Below, piece after piece: positions 36,436 through 45,732 of a stretch of 64,000 nt of DNA (positions within the stretch are counted from its first letter, which is position 1; each line of letters begins with the position of its first letter). The notes under the pieces are model-generated. The model worked only from the letters and a program-made list of their open reading frames with translations, did not search any database and was not told the origin of the DNA. The stretch covers positions 3,782,001-3,846,000 of the forward strand of contig CBDFGV010000003.1 in assembly GCA_965247245.1 (NCBI GenBank), given 5' to 3'. A program made the translations under genes and the position numbers. The DNA comes from Tectiglobus sp965247245. Its GTDB lineage: Bacteria; Pseudomonadota; Alphaproteobacteria; Rhizobiales; Hyphomicrobiaceae.

Positions 36436-36461
36436 AAAAAGGGAGGAGCAAAGCCCCTCCC
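36436..36461 (-). terminator. Rho-independent terminator of the repeat-protein gene
   Basis: On the minus strand GGGAGGGGC pairs with GCTCCTCCC across a TTT loop, followed by TTTTT. It lies 32 bases after the stop codon at 36493. Confidence 0.85.
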
Positions 36462-36492
36462 CGTTTGATTAATCATTGAGCCTGAACTCACC

Positions 36493-37722
36493 CTAGCGGG
36501 ATACCAGGCACCGACCGATGCGCTCCCGATCGAGCTGTTCGCCGTATTCGTTATAGGTAAAGCGAACACGATTTCGACCTCTGCAGCCTTCAATGTGAAT
36601 CGTTGATTTGGTCACGCCGTTGGCACTGAGCTTATCGATGATCTGCTCGATACGCGGGGACACGCATGAGCCGAGCCGCTTCTGGTCAATGACTTCGCCA
36701 TAGCGCGAGAACCGAACGCTCATGCGATTGTTCTTTTGGCAGGCAATGGTCGAATACTCGTTGGTGTTGGTTGAGACCAGCTGGATCTTTGAGAAACCAT
36801 TGCGCGTCATGAGGCGTCGCAAGCCACGCTCGTCGATTGGTGGTGGGCAACGACCGACGCGCGTCTCGCGGCGCACTTTGCCGTATCGACCGACAACCAG
36901 TTCAAACCGCGTTGTCCCGCGGCAGGCATCAGCCTGATAGCGCGGCAACTGGCGATCAGTTACATCCACTCGGTCGTATCCCAGTCCCTCGAGGTGAGCG
37001 ACGAGATCACGAGGCCGGATCGGGCTGGCGCATCGGCCGATGCGCTTCTCATCAACGATGCGGCCACGACGGTTCAGGACCAGTTCAAACCGACCGCCCT
37101 TTCTGCAGGCTTCGGCAAGCGTGCGGCGTCCACTACGGTCAACGAGAAACTCGATCCGATCATAGCCTTCCTTCCGGAGGCGGACGCGCATGTCATCCTG
37201 ACTCAGGCGACGTCCACAAGAACCGAGCTTTTTGCCGACATCGACGTCGCCATAGCGATTAACATTGATGGCGTAACGACTCCCGCGCCGGCACCCCGTA
37301 GCCACGAACGGTACATCGCCTCTTTCCTCGATCTCAATCCTGCGATATCCCCGATCACGAATTCGCTCACGCGCATCACCGATTGAAATTGGCGGGCGGC
37401 AGTCACCGATTTTGTCTGCACTTCGTATGCGGCCACTCGGTCTAATCTCAACTCGAAACCGCGCACCATTTTTGCAGCCGTCAGCCAAAGCTTTTGTCAG
37501 CCCACGGTGCTTGATCTCAACCTCAGTATAGCCATTGTCGCGCATTGTCCGACGAATACGCTTGTCTGAGGTCCCCAGGATGAGCTTGAACTGTGCAAGC
37601 TGCAGCTCATTTGAGTGCGAAACACTGCCCTCAGGGCCACGAAGGCCTGAGTGGGCCATAGCAACGCCAGTCGATACCACTATGGGTACCGCGAAAATGG
37701 CGAACCGTTTGATCAGAAACAC
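36493..37722 (-). CDS. Secreted protein of six tandem ~60-aa two-cysteine repeats
   Basis: 409 aa. Signal peptide to about residue 23 (ending GVAMA). From about residue 45 to the end there are six degenerate repeats of roughly 55-65 residues: a helix, then a GY-x-x-(I/V) strand, an aromatic or Thr, A-x-x-C-(R/K)-x-G-x-R(F/Y), a strand ending N-R-Y-G-x-(V/I), then (K/R)-(I/L/V)-G-x-C. Each repeat holds two Cys, likely one disulphide each. The helix-plus-strand pattern resembles PepSY domains, but the paired Cys is not usual for PepSY. Unusually basic. Function unknown; periplasmic or secreted. Strong terminator downstream. Confidence 0.75.
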   Translation of the reverse strand: MFLIKRFAIFAVPIVVSTGVAMAHSGLRGPEGSVSHSNELQLAQFKLILGTSDKRIRRTMRDNGYTEVEIKHRGLTKALADGCKNGARFRVEIRPSGRIRSADKIGDCRPPISIGDARERIRDRGYRRIEIEERGDVPFVATGCRRGSRYAINVNRYGDVDVGKKLGSCGRRLSQDDMRVRLRKEGYDRIEFLVDRSGRRTLAEACRKGGRFELVLNRRGRIVDEKRIGRCASPIRPRDLVAHLEGLGYDRVDVTDRQLPRYQADACRGTTRFELVVGRYGKVRRETRVGRCPPPIDERGLRRLMTRNGFSKIQLVSTNTNEYSTIACQKNNRMSVRFSRYGEVIDQKRLGSCVSPRIEQIIDKLSANGVTKSTIHIEGCRGRNRVRFTYNEYGEQLDRERIGRCLVSR

Positions 37723-38055
37723 TGTTTTTCTCCCGGATTTCGAACTTTGCGTCCGTTGTTGATTTGTTGGCAGATTCTAACTGACTGACAGCAGGCATAT
37801 TAGATGACGTCTGAATGCGGTGAAGCACTTAGACAACGAAGATGTCAGTTTCGCTGCCTCCCTCAGGATCAGCAAGTCCAGAAAAAGGAAACTGTTTCAA
37901 CCAATACGTCATATGGTCGATCCAAGAACCTCATGGGAAGTCACTTTGGTCCAAGATCAATCAGTGATCGACAGTCCACACTTGGTCGCCTGTTTCCCGC
38001 ATGTTACTTGGGCCAATAATGGCACAACGAGTGGGTCGGGAGGATAAACACGAGC
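37723..38055. other. Intergenic region between divergent genes
   Basis: 333 bases between the repeat-protein gene and the GT8 gene. A GTG-started frame 37820-38047 (75 codons) ends just before the GT8 start but has no resemblance to a known family and no ribosome site. Promoters of both neighbours must lie here. Confidence 0.4.
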
Positions 38056-38997
38056 ATGGCCGCTGAGCAGCAAATCGTATTCACCTCTGCTGACGCGCGA
38101 TATATGCCGGGAGCTCTGGTTTCACTCTATACGGCACTTCAGAACACCCGAGCTAGAACATTTATCGTCGTCACATCGGCTCCGGATTCGGAGTGGCTAT
38201 CTCCCAGAATCTACGACCTGTTTGAGGAGCGCGGCGCTCGGCTCCTTGTCGTTGAGAGTTCATCTCTACCTTTGCACAGCATGCTAGGTGCCACACAGCG
38301 GTTCCCGGCAGAAGCGTTCGCCCGCTTCTTCGCAGACGACTTGCCAGTAGGTGAGGCTTCGCGCGCGCTCTACATCGACAGCGACGTGATGGTGATCGGC
38401 AGTATCGATTCACTCCTCGACTATGACCTTGGAGATTGCTGTCTCGGAGCGGCCCCAGACATTCATGCAATCGCGAAAGGCAAGCTGTTGAAGCAGCAGC
38501 AGCGGATCGGCTTATCAACCAACGACGTCTACCTCGGTTCAGGTGTTCTACTGATTGATCTCGCACAATACCAACGGAGCACTCTGCGAAACCAAATCTC
38601 ATCGACGCTCACCGAGCGAGCAGGCCAACTCATCTATCCGGATCAGGACGCACTCAATCTGGCTGACCGTACGCAAATCAAAGTCCTTAATCCTTGCCAC
38701 AACTTCCCACCCGGACTGTGGCGCTTCCTTAGTCCTGCAGAACGCGCCGGCATTACCATCCTGCACTTCTATGATGGCAATAAACCCTGGGGCGATCGTG
38801 CCCATCGCGTTCCGGTGGACTTGCTTGACCGCTACGACAATACCGCCGAGCTGCTCGGTTTGTCGGAGGCGATCAGCAATGGTCGGCCAACTCCACTGCA
38901 GATTCATTCCCAAGCCTATGCTCAGAAGTATTGGCTGGAAAACATCTTGCGCCGAGGTGAAGCGCGACGGGCACTTTCCAAGTGGCTGGACACTTGA
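38056..38997 (+). CDS. GT8 family glycosyltransferase
   Basis: 313 aa. IVFTSADARYMPGALVSLYT at the start, DxD motif in ALYIDSDVMVIGSID (D108-x-D110), GSGVLLIDLAQY, LIYPDQDALNLA and ILHFYDGNKPWGDR are the retaining GT8 series (donor binding, metal, acceptor and C-terminal metal-binding His). Galactosyl- or glucosyltransferases of LPS core are close in pattern. GGGAGG lies upstream, though somewhat far. Stand-alone gene. Confidence 0.9.
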   Translation: MAAEQQIVFTSADARYMPGALVSLYTALQNTRARTFIVVTSAPDSEWLSPRIYDLFEERGARLLVVESSSLPLHSMLGATQRFPAEAFARFFADDLPVGEASRALYIDSDVMVIGSIDSLLDYDLGDCCLGAAPDIHAIAKGKLLKQQQRIGLSTNDVYLGSGVLLIDLAQYQRSTLRNQISSTLTERAGQLIYPDQDALNLADRTQIKVLNPCHNFPPGLWRFLSPAERAGITILHFYDGNKPWGDRAHRVPVDLLDRYDNTAELLGLSEAISNGRPTPLQIHSQAYAQKYWLENILRRGEARRALSKWLDT

Positions 38998-39018
38998 GCA
39001 GCGTCCGCGTCGAATAAG

Positions 39019-39423
39019 CTACAAGGATCCAGATATGAGCGTCGCTAGTCCAAGGTTGGCAATCGCACCGACGATCAGCGCAACGAACGTGAGAACCATC
39101 CCAAGCACACGACAAAGCATCAGATCCGGCTCACGCCCAAGACCGATGGCGTGAATGACCCGTCCAATAATAAGCAACGCCCCGACGACGTGTATAACAA
39201 TGGCGGATTTACCTTGCAGCTCCAGCAGCAACATCAACACCAAAGCCAGCGGGACGTATTCAGCGAAGTTCCCGTGCACCCTTAGTCGACGCTGAAGTAG
39301 AATGTCACTACCATCACCGACACGGACCTTGGCCGAGCGCCGCCGACCAATCACCCGAAAGCTCAACACGACGAACATTAAAGCAAGAACGCCCGCATAC
39401 ACTGGCGTGATCGTCAGGGACAT
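39019..39423 (-). CDS. MAPEG-family membrane protein
   Basis: 134 aa, four membrane helices. VYAGVLALMFVVLSFRVIG, then RLRVHGNFAEYVPLALVLML with the conserved N-F-x-E-(Y/N)-(V/I)-P and GRVIHAIGL are typical of MAPEG proteins (microsomal glutathione transferase/leukotriene synthase superfamily). Enzymatic role in bacteria mostly undefined. Same strand as the acyl-CoA synthetase gene before it, 60 bases after its stop. Confidence 0.92.
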   Translation of the reverse strand: MSLTITPVYAGVLALMFVVLSFRVIGRRRSAKVRVGDGSDILLQRRLRVHGNFAEYVPLALVLMLLLELQGKSAIVIHVVGALLIIGRVIHAIGLGREPDLMLCRVLGMVLTFVALIVGAIANLGLATLISGSL

Positions 39424-39483
39424 ATGATTTGCCTCGCCATTCTGTTTGGTCGTCCTAGCAAGCGGCCGACATTTGATCCCAGA

Positions 39484-41004
39484 TCAGGACTGGTCTGCGG
39501 TTAGCTTTGCGCGCAACTCTGTCTTCAGTATCTTGCCGTAGTTGTTCTTGGGCAGCGCATCAACAAAGCGATAGCCTTTCGGCCGTTTGAAGCGAGCAAT
39601 GTTGTCGAGACAGATTTGATCCAGTTGCGTCTCATCAATGTCGAAACCAGGATTGCGAACGACATAGGCGACAACCTCCTCGCCCCAGTCGTCATGCGGC
39701 TTGCCGACGACGGCACATTCGGCAACCGCATCACTTGTCAGTAGGACTTCCTCGATCTCGCGCGGATAGATGTTTGTGCCACCAGAGATGATCATGTCTT
39801 TCGATCGGTCTTTGATCGTAAGAAAACCTTCATCGTCAACGCTGCCCATGTCGCCGGTCCACAGCCAGCCGTCCCGCAATGCAGCAGCATTGGCTTCGGG
39901 GTTCTCCCAATAGCCCTTCATGACGATATCACCGGTCGTTATTATCTCTCCGATCTCACCTGGCGCCACCTCCTTTCCGGATGGATCAACCACGCGGAAA
40001 ACGCATCCGGTTCGCGCCGTACCGGTGCTGCTTAGTCGTTGTTCATAGCGCGGGTTTTCGACGTCGGCGTGAAGAGCCTGTGAAAGGCCGGAGATTGTCA
40101 TCGGTGACTCGCCCTGGCCGAACAATTGATAGAAGCGTGGGCCAAGCATTTCGATGCCACGCTTGATGTCGGCCAGATACATCGGTGCTCCACCATATGC
40201 GATCGTCTTGAGACCACTCGTATCCGATGCGCCTAGTCGCGGGTCGGACAGCAACCGCGTCACCATGGTCGGCGCTGCAAACATCGAAACATTCTTGTAC
40301 GTGCTGAAGCTCTTTATGATCTCACCGGTATCGAAGCCAGAGTAGATGACATTGTTTGAAGCGCGCGCCAGATGCGCCAGTCCGTAGAGCCCCGCACCAT
40401 GTGACAGTGGCGCGGCGTGCACCATCGTGTCGGTTGGACCGATAAAATCGATATCGGCGTAATAGGTGAACGCCATGTATTGCAGATTGCGATGTGTTAG
40501 CTGCGCGCCCTTCGGACGCCCGGTCGTGCCACTAGTATAAAACAGCCAGGCGACGTCCTGTGGATGGCAAAGAATGTCCGTAACAGCTGTGCCCTGAAGC
40601 AGCTTCTGATAGTCAGAGCTGGCCGTCGATATTGTCGTCGGCCAGTTCTCGTCCGGATACTCCGACATCTTGTCCATGAGATCGGGCGTAGCGATCACCA
40701 GTTTGGCCCTGCAGTTGCCGAGTATCCAAGCCAGCTCTCTGGCGTGCAGTTTTGAATTCATCGGCACTGCCGTCAGCCCGGCACGCCAAATCCCATAGAG
40801 AACCGGGAAAAACTCGGCACAGTTGGTCATCGCCAGACCAACGCGATCACCTGCTTCGAGGTCATGGCGTTGACGCAGTGCTCCAGCGATGGACGCGACC
40901 TGCTGCTCCAGTTCCGCGTAGCTAATTGCTCCTTCTGCCCAGGTCACCGCCGGACGATCTCCAAAGCTTTGCGCAACTGTCTTCAATGTCATTGAGAGGT
41001 TCAT
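39484..41004 (-). CDS. Acyl-CoA synthetase (AMP-binding)
   Basis: 506 aa from ATG 41004; the frame runs further upstream without a ribosome site. P-loop-like motif FYTSGTTGRPKGAQLTHRN near 160-180, YGGAPM and YQLFGQGESPMT (A5), GWLWTGDMGSVDDEGFLTIKDR (A7/A8) and C-terminal catalytic Lys in PKNNYGKILKTEL. It converts a carboxylic acid, ATP and CoA to acyl-CoA through an acyl-adenylate. Fatty or aromatic acid preference not readable. Confidence 0.93.
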   Translation of the reverse strand: MNLSMTLKTVAQSFGDRPAVTWAEGAISYAELEQQVASIAGALRQRHDLEAGDRVGLAMTNCAEFFPVLYGIWRAGLTAVPMNSKLHARELAWILGNCRAKLVIATPDLMDKMSEYPDENWPTTISTASSDYQKLLQGTAVTDILCHPQDVAWLFYTSGTTGRPKGAQLTHRNLQYMAFTYYADIDFIGPTDTMVHAAPLSHGAGLYGLAHLARASNNVIYSGFDTGEIIKSFSTYKNVSMFAAPTMVTRLLSDPRLGASDTSGLKTIAYGGAPMYLADIKRGIEMLGPRFYQLFGQGESPMTISGLSQALHADVENPRYEQRLSSTGTARTGCVFRVVDPSGKEVAPGEIGEIITTGDIVMKGYWENPEANAAALRDGWLWTGDMGSVDDEGFLTIKDRSKDMIISGGTNIYPREIEEVLLTSDAVAECAVVGKPHDDWGEEVVAYVVRNPGFDIDETQLDQICLDNIARFKRPKGYRFVDALPKNNYGKILKTELRAKLTADQS

Positions 41005-41249
41005 TGACGGAGTCCTGCCAGATCGATTTCCTGTCACCAGCCTGAACCTTGGCATCTACGACCCAGTTTGAGCAATCGTGCGATGCCATTTTTCCTGTTA
41101 CGGATGAGCACTCAGAATGACGTACTTTTTACGCGGCAATCTCGGTTCGCGGCTTGCCGTTGAGCAGACGGACATTTAGCTTGGCGGACAGAAACCACAC
41201 ATTGGTATTCCTATTGTTCAACCCAAACTGATCCAGGAAAGGGTTTGTC

Positions 41250-41912
41250 ATGCCTTTGCGTATTGGCTCTTCAGCACCAGATTTTACCGCAGCGACAACC
41301 GAGGGGGAGTTGAGTTTCCATTCATGGCTCGGTGACTCCTGGGGCATTATCTTCTCTCACCCTAAAAACTTCACCCCCGTGTGCACCACGGAACTGGGCC
41401 AGATGGCGGCGCTCAAATCCGAGTTCGATAAGCGCGGCGTCAAGGTAATCGGTTTGAGCGTTGATCCGGTCGACAGCCACGAGAAGTGGTCACAGGACAT
41501 CGCCGATGCCACCGGCACAGCGCCAAACTATCCCATGATCGGCGATAGCGACCTGAACGTTGCCAAGCTCTACGAGATGCTTCCGGAGGGGGCTGGTGAT
41601 ACCTCCGAAGGCCGCACTGCAGTGGACAATCAGACGGTTCGCAATGTCATCATTGTCGGGCCTGACAAGCTCATCAAAGCTGTCCTGACTTATCCCATGA
41701 GCACCGGCCGCAACTTTGATGAAATCCTCCGCCTGGTTGACTCGTTGCAGTTAACAGCCAAGCACAAGGTCGCAACACCGGTGAACTGGAAGCAGGGCGA
41801 TGACGTGATCATCGTACCGGCTGTTTCCGACGAAGAGGCCAAAGAGAAGTTTCCGGGCGGCTGGAATGCACCCAAGCCGTACATCCGGATCGTGCCGCAG
41901 CCAAAGGACTGA
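41250..41912 (+). CDS. 1-Cys peroxiredoxin (Prx6 class)
   Basis: 220 aa, AGGAAAGGG before ATG. Peroxidatic Cys45 in FTPVCTTELGQMA with HPKNF (His37) before it and NVIIVGPDKLIKAVLTYP later; the long C-terminal domain and lack of a conserved resolving Cys indicate Prx6/AhpC-type 1-Cys enzymes. It reduces hydroperoxides in the cytoplasm. Terminator-like hairpin at 41952. Confidence 0.94.
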   Translation: MPLRIGSSAPDFTAATTEGELSFHSWLGDSWGIIFSHPKNFTPVCTTELGQMAALKSEFDKRGVKVIGLSVDPVDSHEKWSQDIADATGTAPNYPMIGDSDLNVAKLYEMLPEGAGDTSEGRTAVDNQTVRNVIIVGPDKLIKAVLTYPMSTGRNFDEILRLVDSLQLTAKHKVATPVNWKQGDDVIIVPAVSDEEAKEKFPGGWNAPKPYIRIVPQPKD

Positions 41913-41951
41913 TATCCTCCTCACTGCATCGATTATAACTTAAGAAGCCAC

Positions 41952-41982
41952 AACGGGCATCGCGTGCGTGATGCCCGTTTGC
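41952..41982 (+). terminator. Hairpin after the peroxiredoxin gene
   Basis: AACGGGCATC and GATGCCCGTT make a perfect 10-base-pair stem with an 8-base loop, 40 bases after the peroxiredoxin stop codon; the following sequence is TGCGTTGC, so the T tract is poor. Confidence 0.5.
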
Positions 41983-42061
41983 GTTGCTGCCCTTCTGCCA
42001 ATCGGACGATTGACGCGGTAACTGTCAGCGGGCATCAGTCTCCCAATTAAGGGAGGATGCA

Positions 42062-42991
42062 ATGAAGATTGCCATTATTGGAACCGGCGCAATGGGTTCC
42101 GTTTACGCTGCACTGCTTGCCGACAACGGTGGCCACGATGTGTGGGCGATCGATAGTTGGCAGGATCACGTCAATGCAATGAACAGTAACGGCCTGCGTG
42201 TTGAAGGTGCCAGTGGTGACCGCACCGTCAAGCTCAGCGCGACCTCCAATCCGAGTGACGTTCAAGACGCTGATCTGGTCATCATTGCGACCAAGTATGA
42301 CGGTGTCGGTGATGCCGCAAAAGCCTCGTTGCAAATCTCGAAGCCCGAAGCGCCAATCCTCACAATTCAAAACGGCCTCGGCAGTGCCGACATCGTGGCA
42401 GATGTCGTCGGATCGGACCGTATCATGATGGGGGTCGTCGGCGGCTTTGGCGCCTCGATGAAAGGTCCAGGTCACGCGCACCATAACGGAATGGAGTTCC
42501 TGCGGCTCGGTGAAATGGATGGCGGCATGACAGATCGCCTGGAAACCGTGGCTGAGGCTTGGCGTTCCGGCGGCTTTAAGGTTCTGACGTTCGACGACAT
42601 CCACAAGATGGTTTGGGAGAAGCTGATCTGCAACTGCACCTACTCCGGCACCAGTGCGTTGACCGAGTTGTGCGTTGGCGAGATCCAGGCCGATCCCCAT
42701 GCCTGGTCGATTGCCAGTCAGTGTGCCCTTGAGGCCGCCAACGTGGCTCGCGCCAAGGGTATCAAGCTAGAGTTCGATGATCCTGTTGCCTACGTCAGAG
42801 CCTTTGGTGAGAAGATACCTAATGCGCGGCCGTCAATGCTGCTCGATCATCTCGCTAAGCGCCCGGCCGAGGTTGACAACATTAACGGCGCGATCCCGCG
42901 CGAAGGTGCCAGGGTCAGTGTTGCAACGCCGGTCAACTCGATGGTGTCAGCCTTGCTCAAGGCCAAGGAAGCGAGCTTCGGTCGATCCTAG
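42062..42991 (+). CDS. Ketopantoate reductase family oxidoreductase
   Basis: 309 aa, GGGAGG before ATG. N-terminal Rossmann MKIAIIGTGAMGSVYAALLA, VIIATKYDGVGDAA, LTIQNGLGSADIVADVVG and Lys in VWEKLICNCTYSGTSALTEL, then RPSMLLDHLAKRPAEVDNIN with NGA. These are the 2-dehydropantoate 2-reductase (PanE/ApbA) motifs in order. Since several alphaproteobacteria carry paralogues of uncertain substrate, the pantothenate role is likely but not certain. Confidence 0.9.
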   Translation: MKIAIIGTGAMGSVYAALLADNGGHDVWAIDSWQDHVNAMNSNGLRVEGASGDRTVKLSATSNPSDVQDADLVIIATKYDGVGDAAKASLQISKPEAPILTIQNGLGSADIVADVVGSDRIMMGVVGGFGASMKGPGHAHHNGMEFLRLGEMDGGMTDRLETVAEAWRSGGFKVLTFDDIHKMVWEKLICNCTYSGTSALTELCVGEIQADPHAWSIASQCALEAANVARAKGIKLEFDDPVAYVRAFGEKIPNARPSMLLDHLAKRPAEVDNINGAIPREGARVSVATPVNSMVSALLKAKEASFGRS

Positions 42992-43069
42992 GCGGCAGCC
43001 CAGCATAACCGTTGCTCTAATCTGACAACACCAATGCCTCCGCCGGCAGATGCCGCGGAGCGTGTTTGG
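42992..43069. other. Short flank between gene and repeat B
   Basis: CTCCG/CGGAG with inner CGGCA/TGCCG (43038-43060) is a bulged hairpin just after the ketopantoate-reductase-type gene, a weak terminator candidate. Confidence 0.35.
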
Positions 43070-43424
43070 CATTCAGGAGCGCGGGACGTGATCTGCACCG
43101 CTAACTTATATATTTGAGGCGCATACCACGCCCCGCGTCTCGGCCGGCAGCAGAGGGTCCATCTTTGGCATGCTGCCCGACTTGAGGCCTGTGGCAAGTC
43201 ACTTGGGCCTCTGTCCTCTCCATTGTCCCCGGTTCGCCGCCTTGCTTCAGCGCGCTCAAGCGCCTATCCACGACCCCAGGAAGAACATCGCCATGCGAGG
43301 GGCTGCGTTGCCTGGCCCGCACAGAACCGAACCCCGTCATTCGCAGACCAAGCGCCCCCGGAAGGCGATCCTGAGTAGGACGGGTGAGAAAAAGTCTACG
43401 ACATGTTTTGTAAGCGGGGATAAG
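43070..43424 (-). repeat. Dispersed repeat, copy B (inverted to copy A)
   Basis: Its reverse complement matches 25095-25509 with long identical runs, lacking the 65-base hairpin insertion. The edges I can see are GGGGATAAG (43416-43424) and CATTCAGGAGCGCGGGACGT at 43070. Frames on either strand run through it but are not shared in full by copy A. Lies in a 584-base gap between genes. Confidence 0.85.
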
Positions 43425-43575
43425 CGCGATCGCATCGATGCCAGTAGACGATCCTTCGTCGCCAAACACGGATTTGCACGAGATGGTGAATTGACATCTC
43501 GGACCGCAACCGAGCTTCTTGTCACCTTCGTGACCGCCCAATGAGAGGTGCGGCACGGCAGGGTTAGGAAACGGT
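43425..43575. other. Intergenic flank upstream of the Cys-rich gene
   Basis: 151 bases; no gene seen. TAGGAA at 43565-43570 is the ribosome site of the next gene. Confidence 0.4.
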
Positions 43576-43959
43576 GTGTTCAAGCTACTAAGCAGTTTTG
43601 TATTGTCGGTGGTCGCCGCTTTGGCGCTCGTCATCGCCCCGCTCTCTCCGGCGCAGGCCCAGTTGGCCAGAAGTATCAGCGGCCACGATCTCAAACTGCC
43701 GCAATCGTTGCCAGAGGTGGATCGCAAGAAACTGCTCGGTGAGTTCAGCAAGCGCTGCACCAAAGGTCCGGCACATGCCAAGGTGTGCTGCTTCACGATT
43801 GCTATCGAAGCCTGCAAAGACCCGGTCCTGGGCGTGGGATGTGACGCCAAGAAGTTGGTCGGCTACGATTCGTGCGTGGCGGAAGCGTGCGAATACAACT
43901 GCCCGATACCTGAAGCGACCGATGTATTCCAGCGCTACCAGGCTGAAGCAAACCGATAA
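43576..43959 (+). CDS. Small secreted cysteine-rich protein
   Basis: 127 aa, GTG start with TAGGAA 5 bases before. Signal peptide to about residue 28 (ends SPAQA). The mature region has eight Cys in about 55 residues, including an adjacent pair in HAKVCCFTIAIEACKD and later CVAEACEYNCP, a spacing suggesting three to four disulphides or metal binding. I recognise no family. Stand-alone. Confidence 0.65.
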   Translation: MFKLLSSFVLSVVAALALVIAPLSPAQAQLARSISGHDLKLPQSLPEVDRKKLLGEFSKRCTKGPAHAKVCCFTIAIEACKDPVLGVGCDAKKLVGYDSCVAEACEYNCPIPEATDVFQRYQAEANR

Positions 43960-44151
43960 CTGGCAGCTGGCATCCTTCTTGACCAAGTCTTTGCACCGTC
44001 ATTGATCTGCAGCCGCGAAGCCGCCTCCTACCTGTTGCGAATGTTCGTCAAGAACGCCACGCGCATGCGTCGCTGAGCGCGATGATTGCGATGCTGAAAG
44101 TGGCTGGTTAGAGTTCGGCGATATCCACCTGCAGAAGATGGGACACCGAGC

Positions 44152-44664
44152 ATGATCACACCCGGTTACGTCGCCGAGATGGCAGCCTACTCGCGCTGGC
44201 AGAATGACAACGTCTATCGGCACTGCGATGAGATTGGCGAGGAACAACGGCAGCGCGATCGCGGGATGTTCTTCAAGTCGATACATCACACATTGGACCA
44301 CATGTGCCTGATCAACCAATCGATCCTGACCTTCCTCGATGGCTCCATGCCGGCCCGCAATCCACTCGACCAGATCGTATGGTCTGACTGGGAGGAGCTG
44401 AAGAAGACCCGGCTGGCGCAGGACGATGCTCTGTCGGCGGGAGCTCGTGACTGGACCGAAGAATGGTTGGCTGAGCAGATCGTCATGCGAAGCCCGCGCG
44501 TCGACGACCCGCCAGCCTTTCCCCGCTGGGTGATGGTCGTGCAGATCTTCAACCACCAGACCCACCACCGCAGCCAGGTCACGAGTGCGCTCCACACAAT
44601 GGGGATCAACTATGGCGCCACCGATATCCCGTGGCGTCCGGGTGCGGGATACTTTGCAGGTTAA
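44152..44664 (+). CDS. DinB-family protein
   Basis: 170 aa. YSRWQNDNVYRHCDEI, FKSIHHTLDHMCLINQ and QIFNHQTHHRSQVTSALH give the three-His metal site (His in HHTLDH and HQTHHR) of the DinB/YfiT four-helix fold. Such proteins are thiol-dependent S-transferases or unassigned metalloenzymes. ATG start at 44152. Confidence 0.93.
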   Translation: MITPGYVAEMAAYSRWQNDNVYRHCDEIGEEQRQRDRGMFFKSIHHTLDHMCLINQSILTFLDGSMPARNPLDQIVWSDWEELKKTRLAQDDALSAGARDWTEEWLAEQIVMRSPRVDDPPAFPRWVMVVQIFNHQTHHRSQVTSALHTMGINYGATDIPWRPGAGYFAG

Positions 44665-44757
44665 AACAGGGACTAGTGTTGGCACCATACGGAGATATGG
44701 GTGTCATCCTTGGGCGCGCGGATCCCGTACCTCGACGAGGAGCATCCAGTGCGATGC

Positions 44758-44991
44758 TTAGTTCAAGCTAAGCATGATCGCGATATCGCGCTGTGAGAGC
44801 TTTTGCAGTAGCGCGCGATCATCTGCGGAGAGGTGACCACCGGTCCTTATCAGTTCAGCAATCTGCCGAGCAATTTCACTCGTTGATTGGTAGTATAGAT
44901 CGGGCCTCGATTTGGTGAGATCTTCTAAGACGCGCCGAAGCAACTTCTTTTGCCGTTCCGACTCCAGGTCTTTTCGCTCGTCATGAAGCAT
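44758..44991 (-). CDS. Small helical protein, unknown
   Basis: 77 aa from ATG 44991 (GTG 45015 is alternative). Entirely helix-forming, charged N-terminus, then SRPDLYYQSTSEIARQIAEL and LSADDRALLQKLSQRDIAIM. No family recognised, no signal peptide. Base composition like neighbours. Kept because the predicted helices are regular and it fills an otherwise empty stretch. Confidence 0.4.
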   Translation of the reverse strand: MLHDERKDLESERQKKLLRRVLEDLTKSRPDLYYQSTSEIARQIAELIRTGGHLSADDRALLQKLSQRDIAIMLSLN

Positions 44992-45082
44992 TGTCTTTGG
45001 TCCAAACCTAATCACTGGCGTCAGAGAACGTAACGTGGCTGCGACTCGAACGGATTAATCAGAAGGCAGCAGGGGTGAGAGA

Positions 45083-45718
45083 ATGCTTCGAAGAGCTGCA
45101 AAGCTACTGGGAAGATGGGCTGTCGATCAACCATCTCAATCGGTAAAGTCAGAAGTACTGCCACAGCATTTGGACAACGTCGTTGATCGTATGCGTGTGA
45201 TCAACTCCGATCCCTATCTGTGTATCGCCGACGAAGAGTTGAAGCTGATCTCAGTTTTTGATGATCTGAAGTACGATCGAGCTGATCTTGATATTGTGTC
45301 CGGTCCGATGAGGCGCCGGGCACTCGAGAAGCTCAAACCACTGGGCTTCGATCAAGTAACAGGATCGGTCTTCGAGAACAAAACTGCGGATGTGCGATGT
45401 ATCTTACCCAAGTTCAGGGCACTCGGAGCATCACCTTTCGATGCAACAAGAGATGTCGAGCGGCGCGCGCAGGACTACTTTATTCTGACACCAACGCAAG
45501 CGGCTTGTCAGATTATGACTTGCCAGCCGCTTGATAAGGCCGTTGGGCTTCTCGAGGCGCTTGTGGTCAAACATCCCGTCAATCTGTTGCGCGTGTTTGA
45601 TTACCTTGAGGCCAATGCTGGTCACCAATCCCTGCGCCAGGTTATTGGCCATCTGGTCCCGATACAGCGCGAGGCTGTCTCGAAGGAACCCCTCAAGACA
45701 CGCCGGGCTTTGCGTTAG
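45083..45718 (+). CDS. Hypothetical protein
   Basis: 211 aa, cytoplasmic. Begins with a short basic helix (MLRRAAKLLGRW), then LCIADEELKLISVFDDLKYD and MRRRALEKLKPLGFD, FILTPTQAACQIMTC and LLRVFDYLEANAGHQSLRQV. I recognise no domain. ATG start with GGTGAGAG before it. No evident link with the RTX gene that converges on it 14 bases away. Confidence 0.55.
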   Translation: MLRRAAKLLGRWAVDQPSQSVKSEVLPQHLDNVVDRMRVINSDPYLCIADEELKLISVFDDLKYDRADLDIVSGPMRRRALEKLKPLGFDQVTGSVFENKTADVRCILPKFRALGASPFDATRDVERRAQDYFILTPTQAACQIMTCQPLDKAVGLLEALVVKHPVNLLRVFDYLEANAGHQSLRQVIGHLVPIQREAVSKEPLKTRRALR

Positions 45719-45732
45719 AGATCACGCGTCAC

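Noticed and set aside
37820..38047. 75-codon GTG frame ending just before the GT8 gene
   Set aside because: No resemblance, no ribosome site; reading frame likely by chance.
41129..41251. Small minus-strand frame of 40 codons sharing bases with the peroxiredoxin start
   Set aside because: No ribosome site, no family, and the region is the promoter of the peroxiredoxin gene.
43101..43850. Long minus-strand frame across repeat B and the Cys-rich gene
   Set aside because: It is antisense to a well-supported signal-peptide protein, and its repeat part is frame-broken in copy A.
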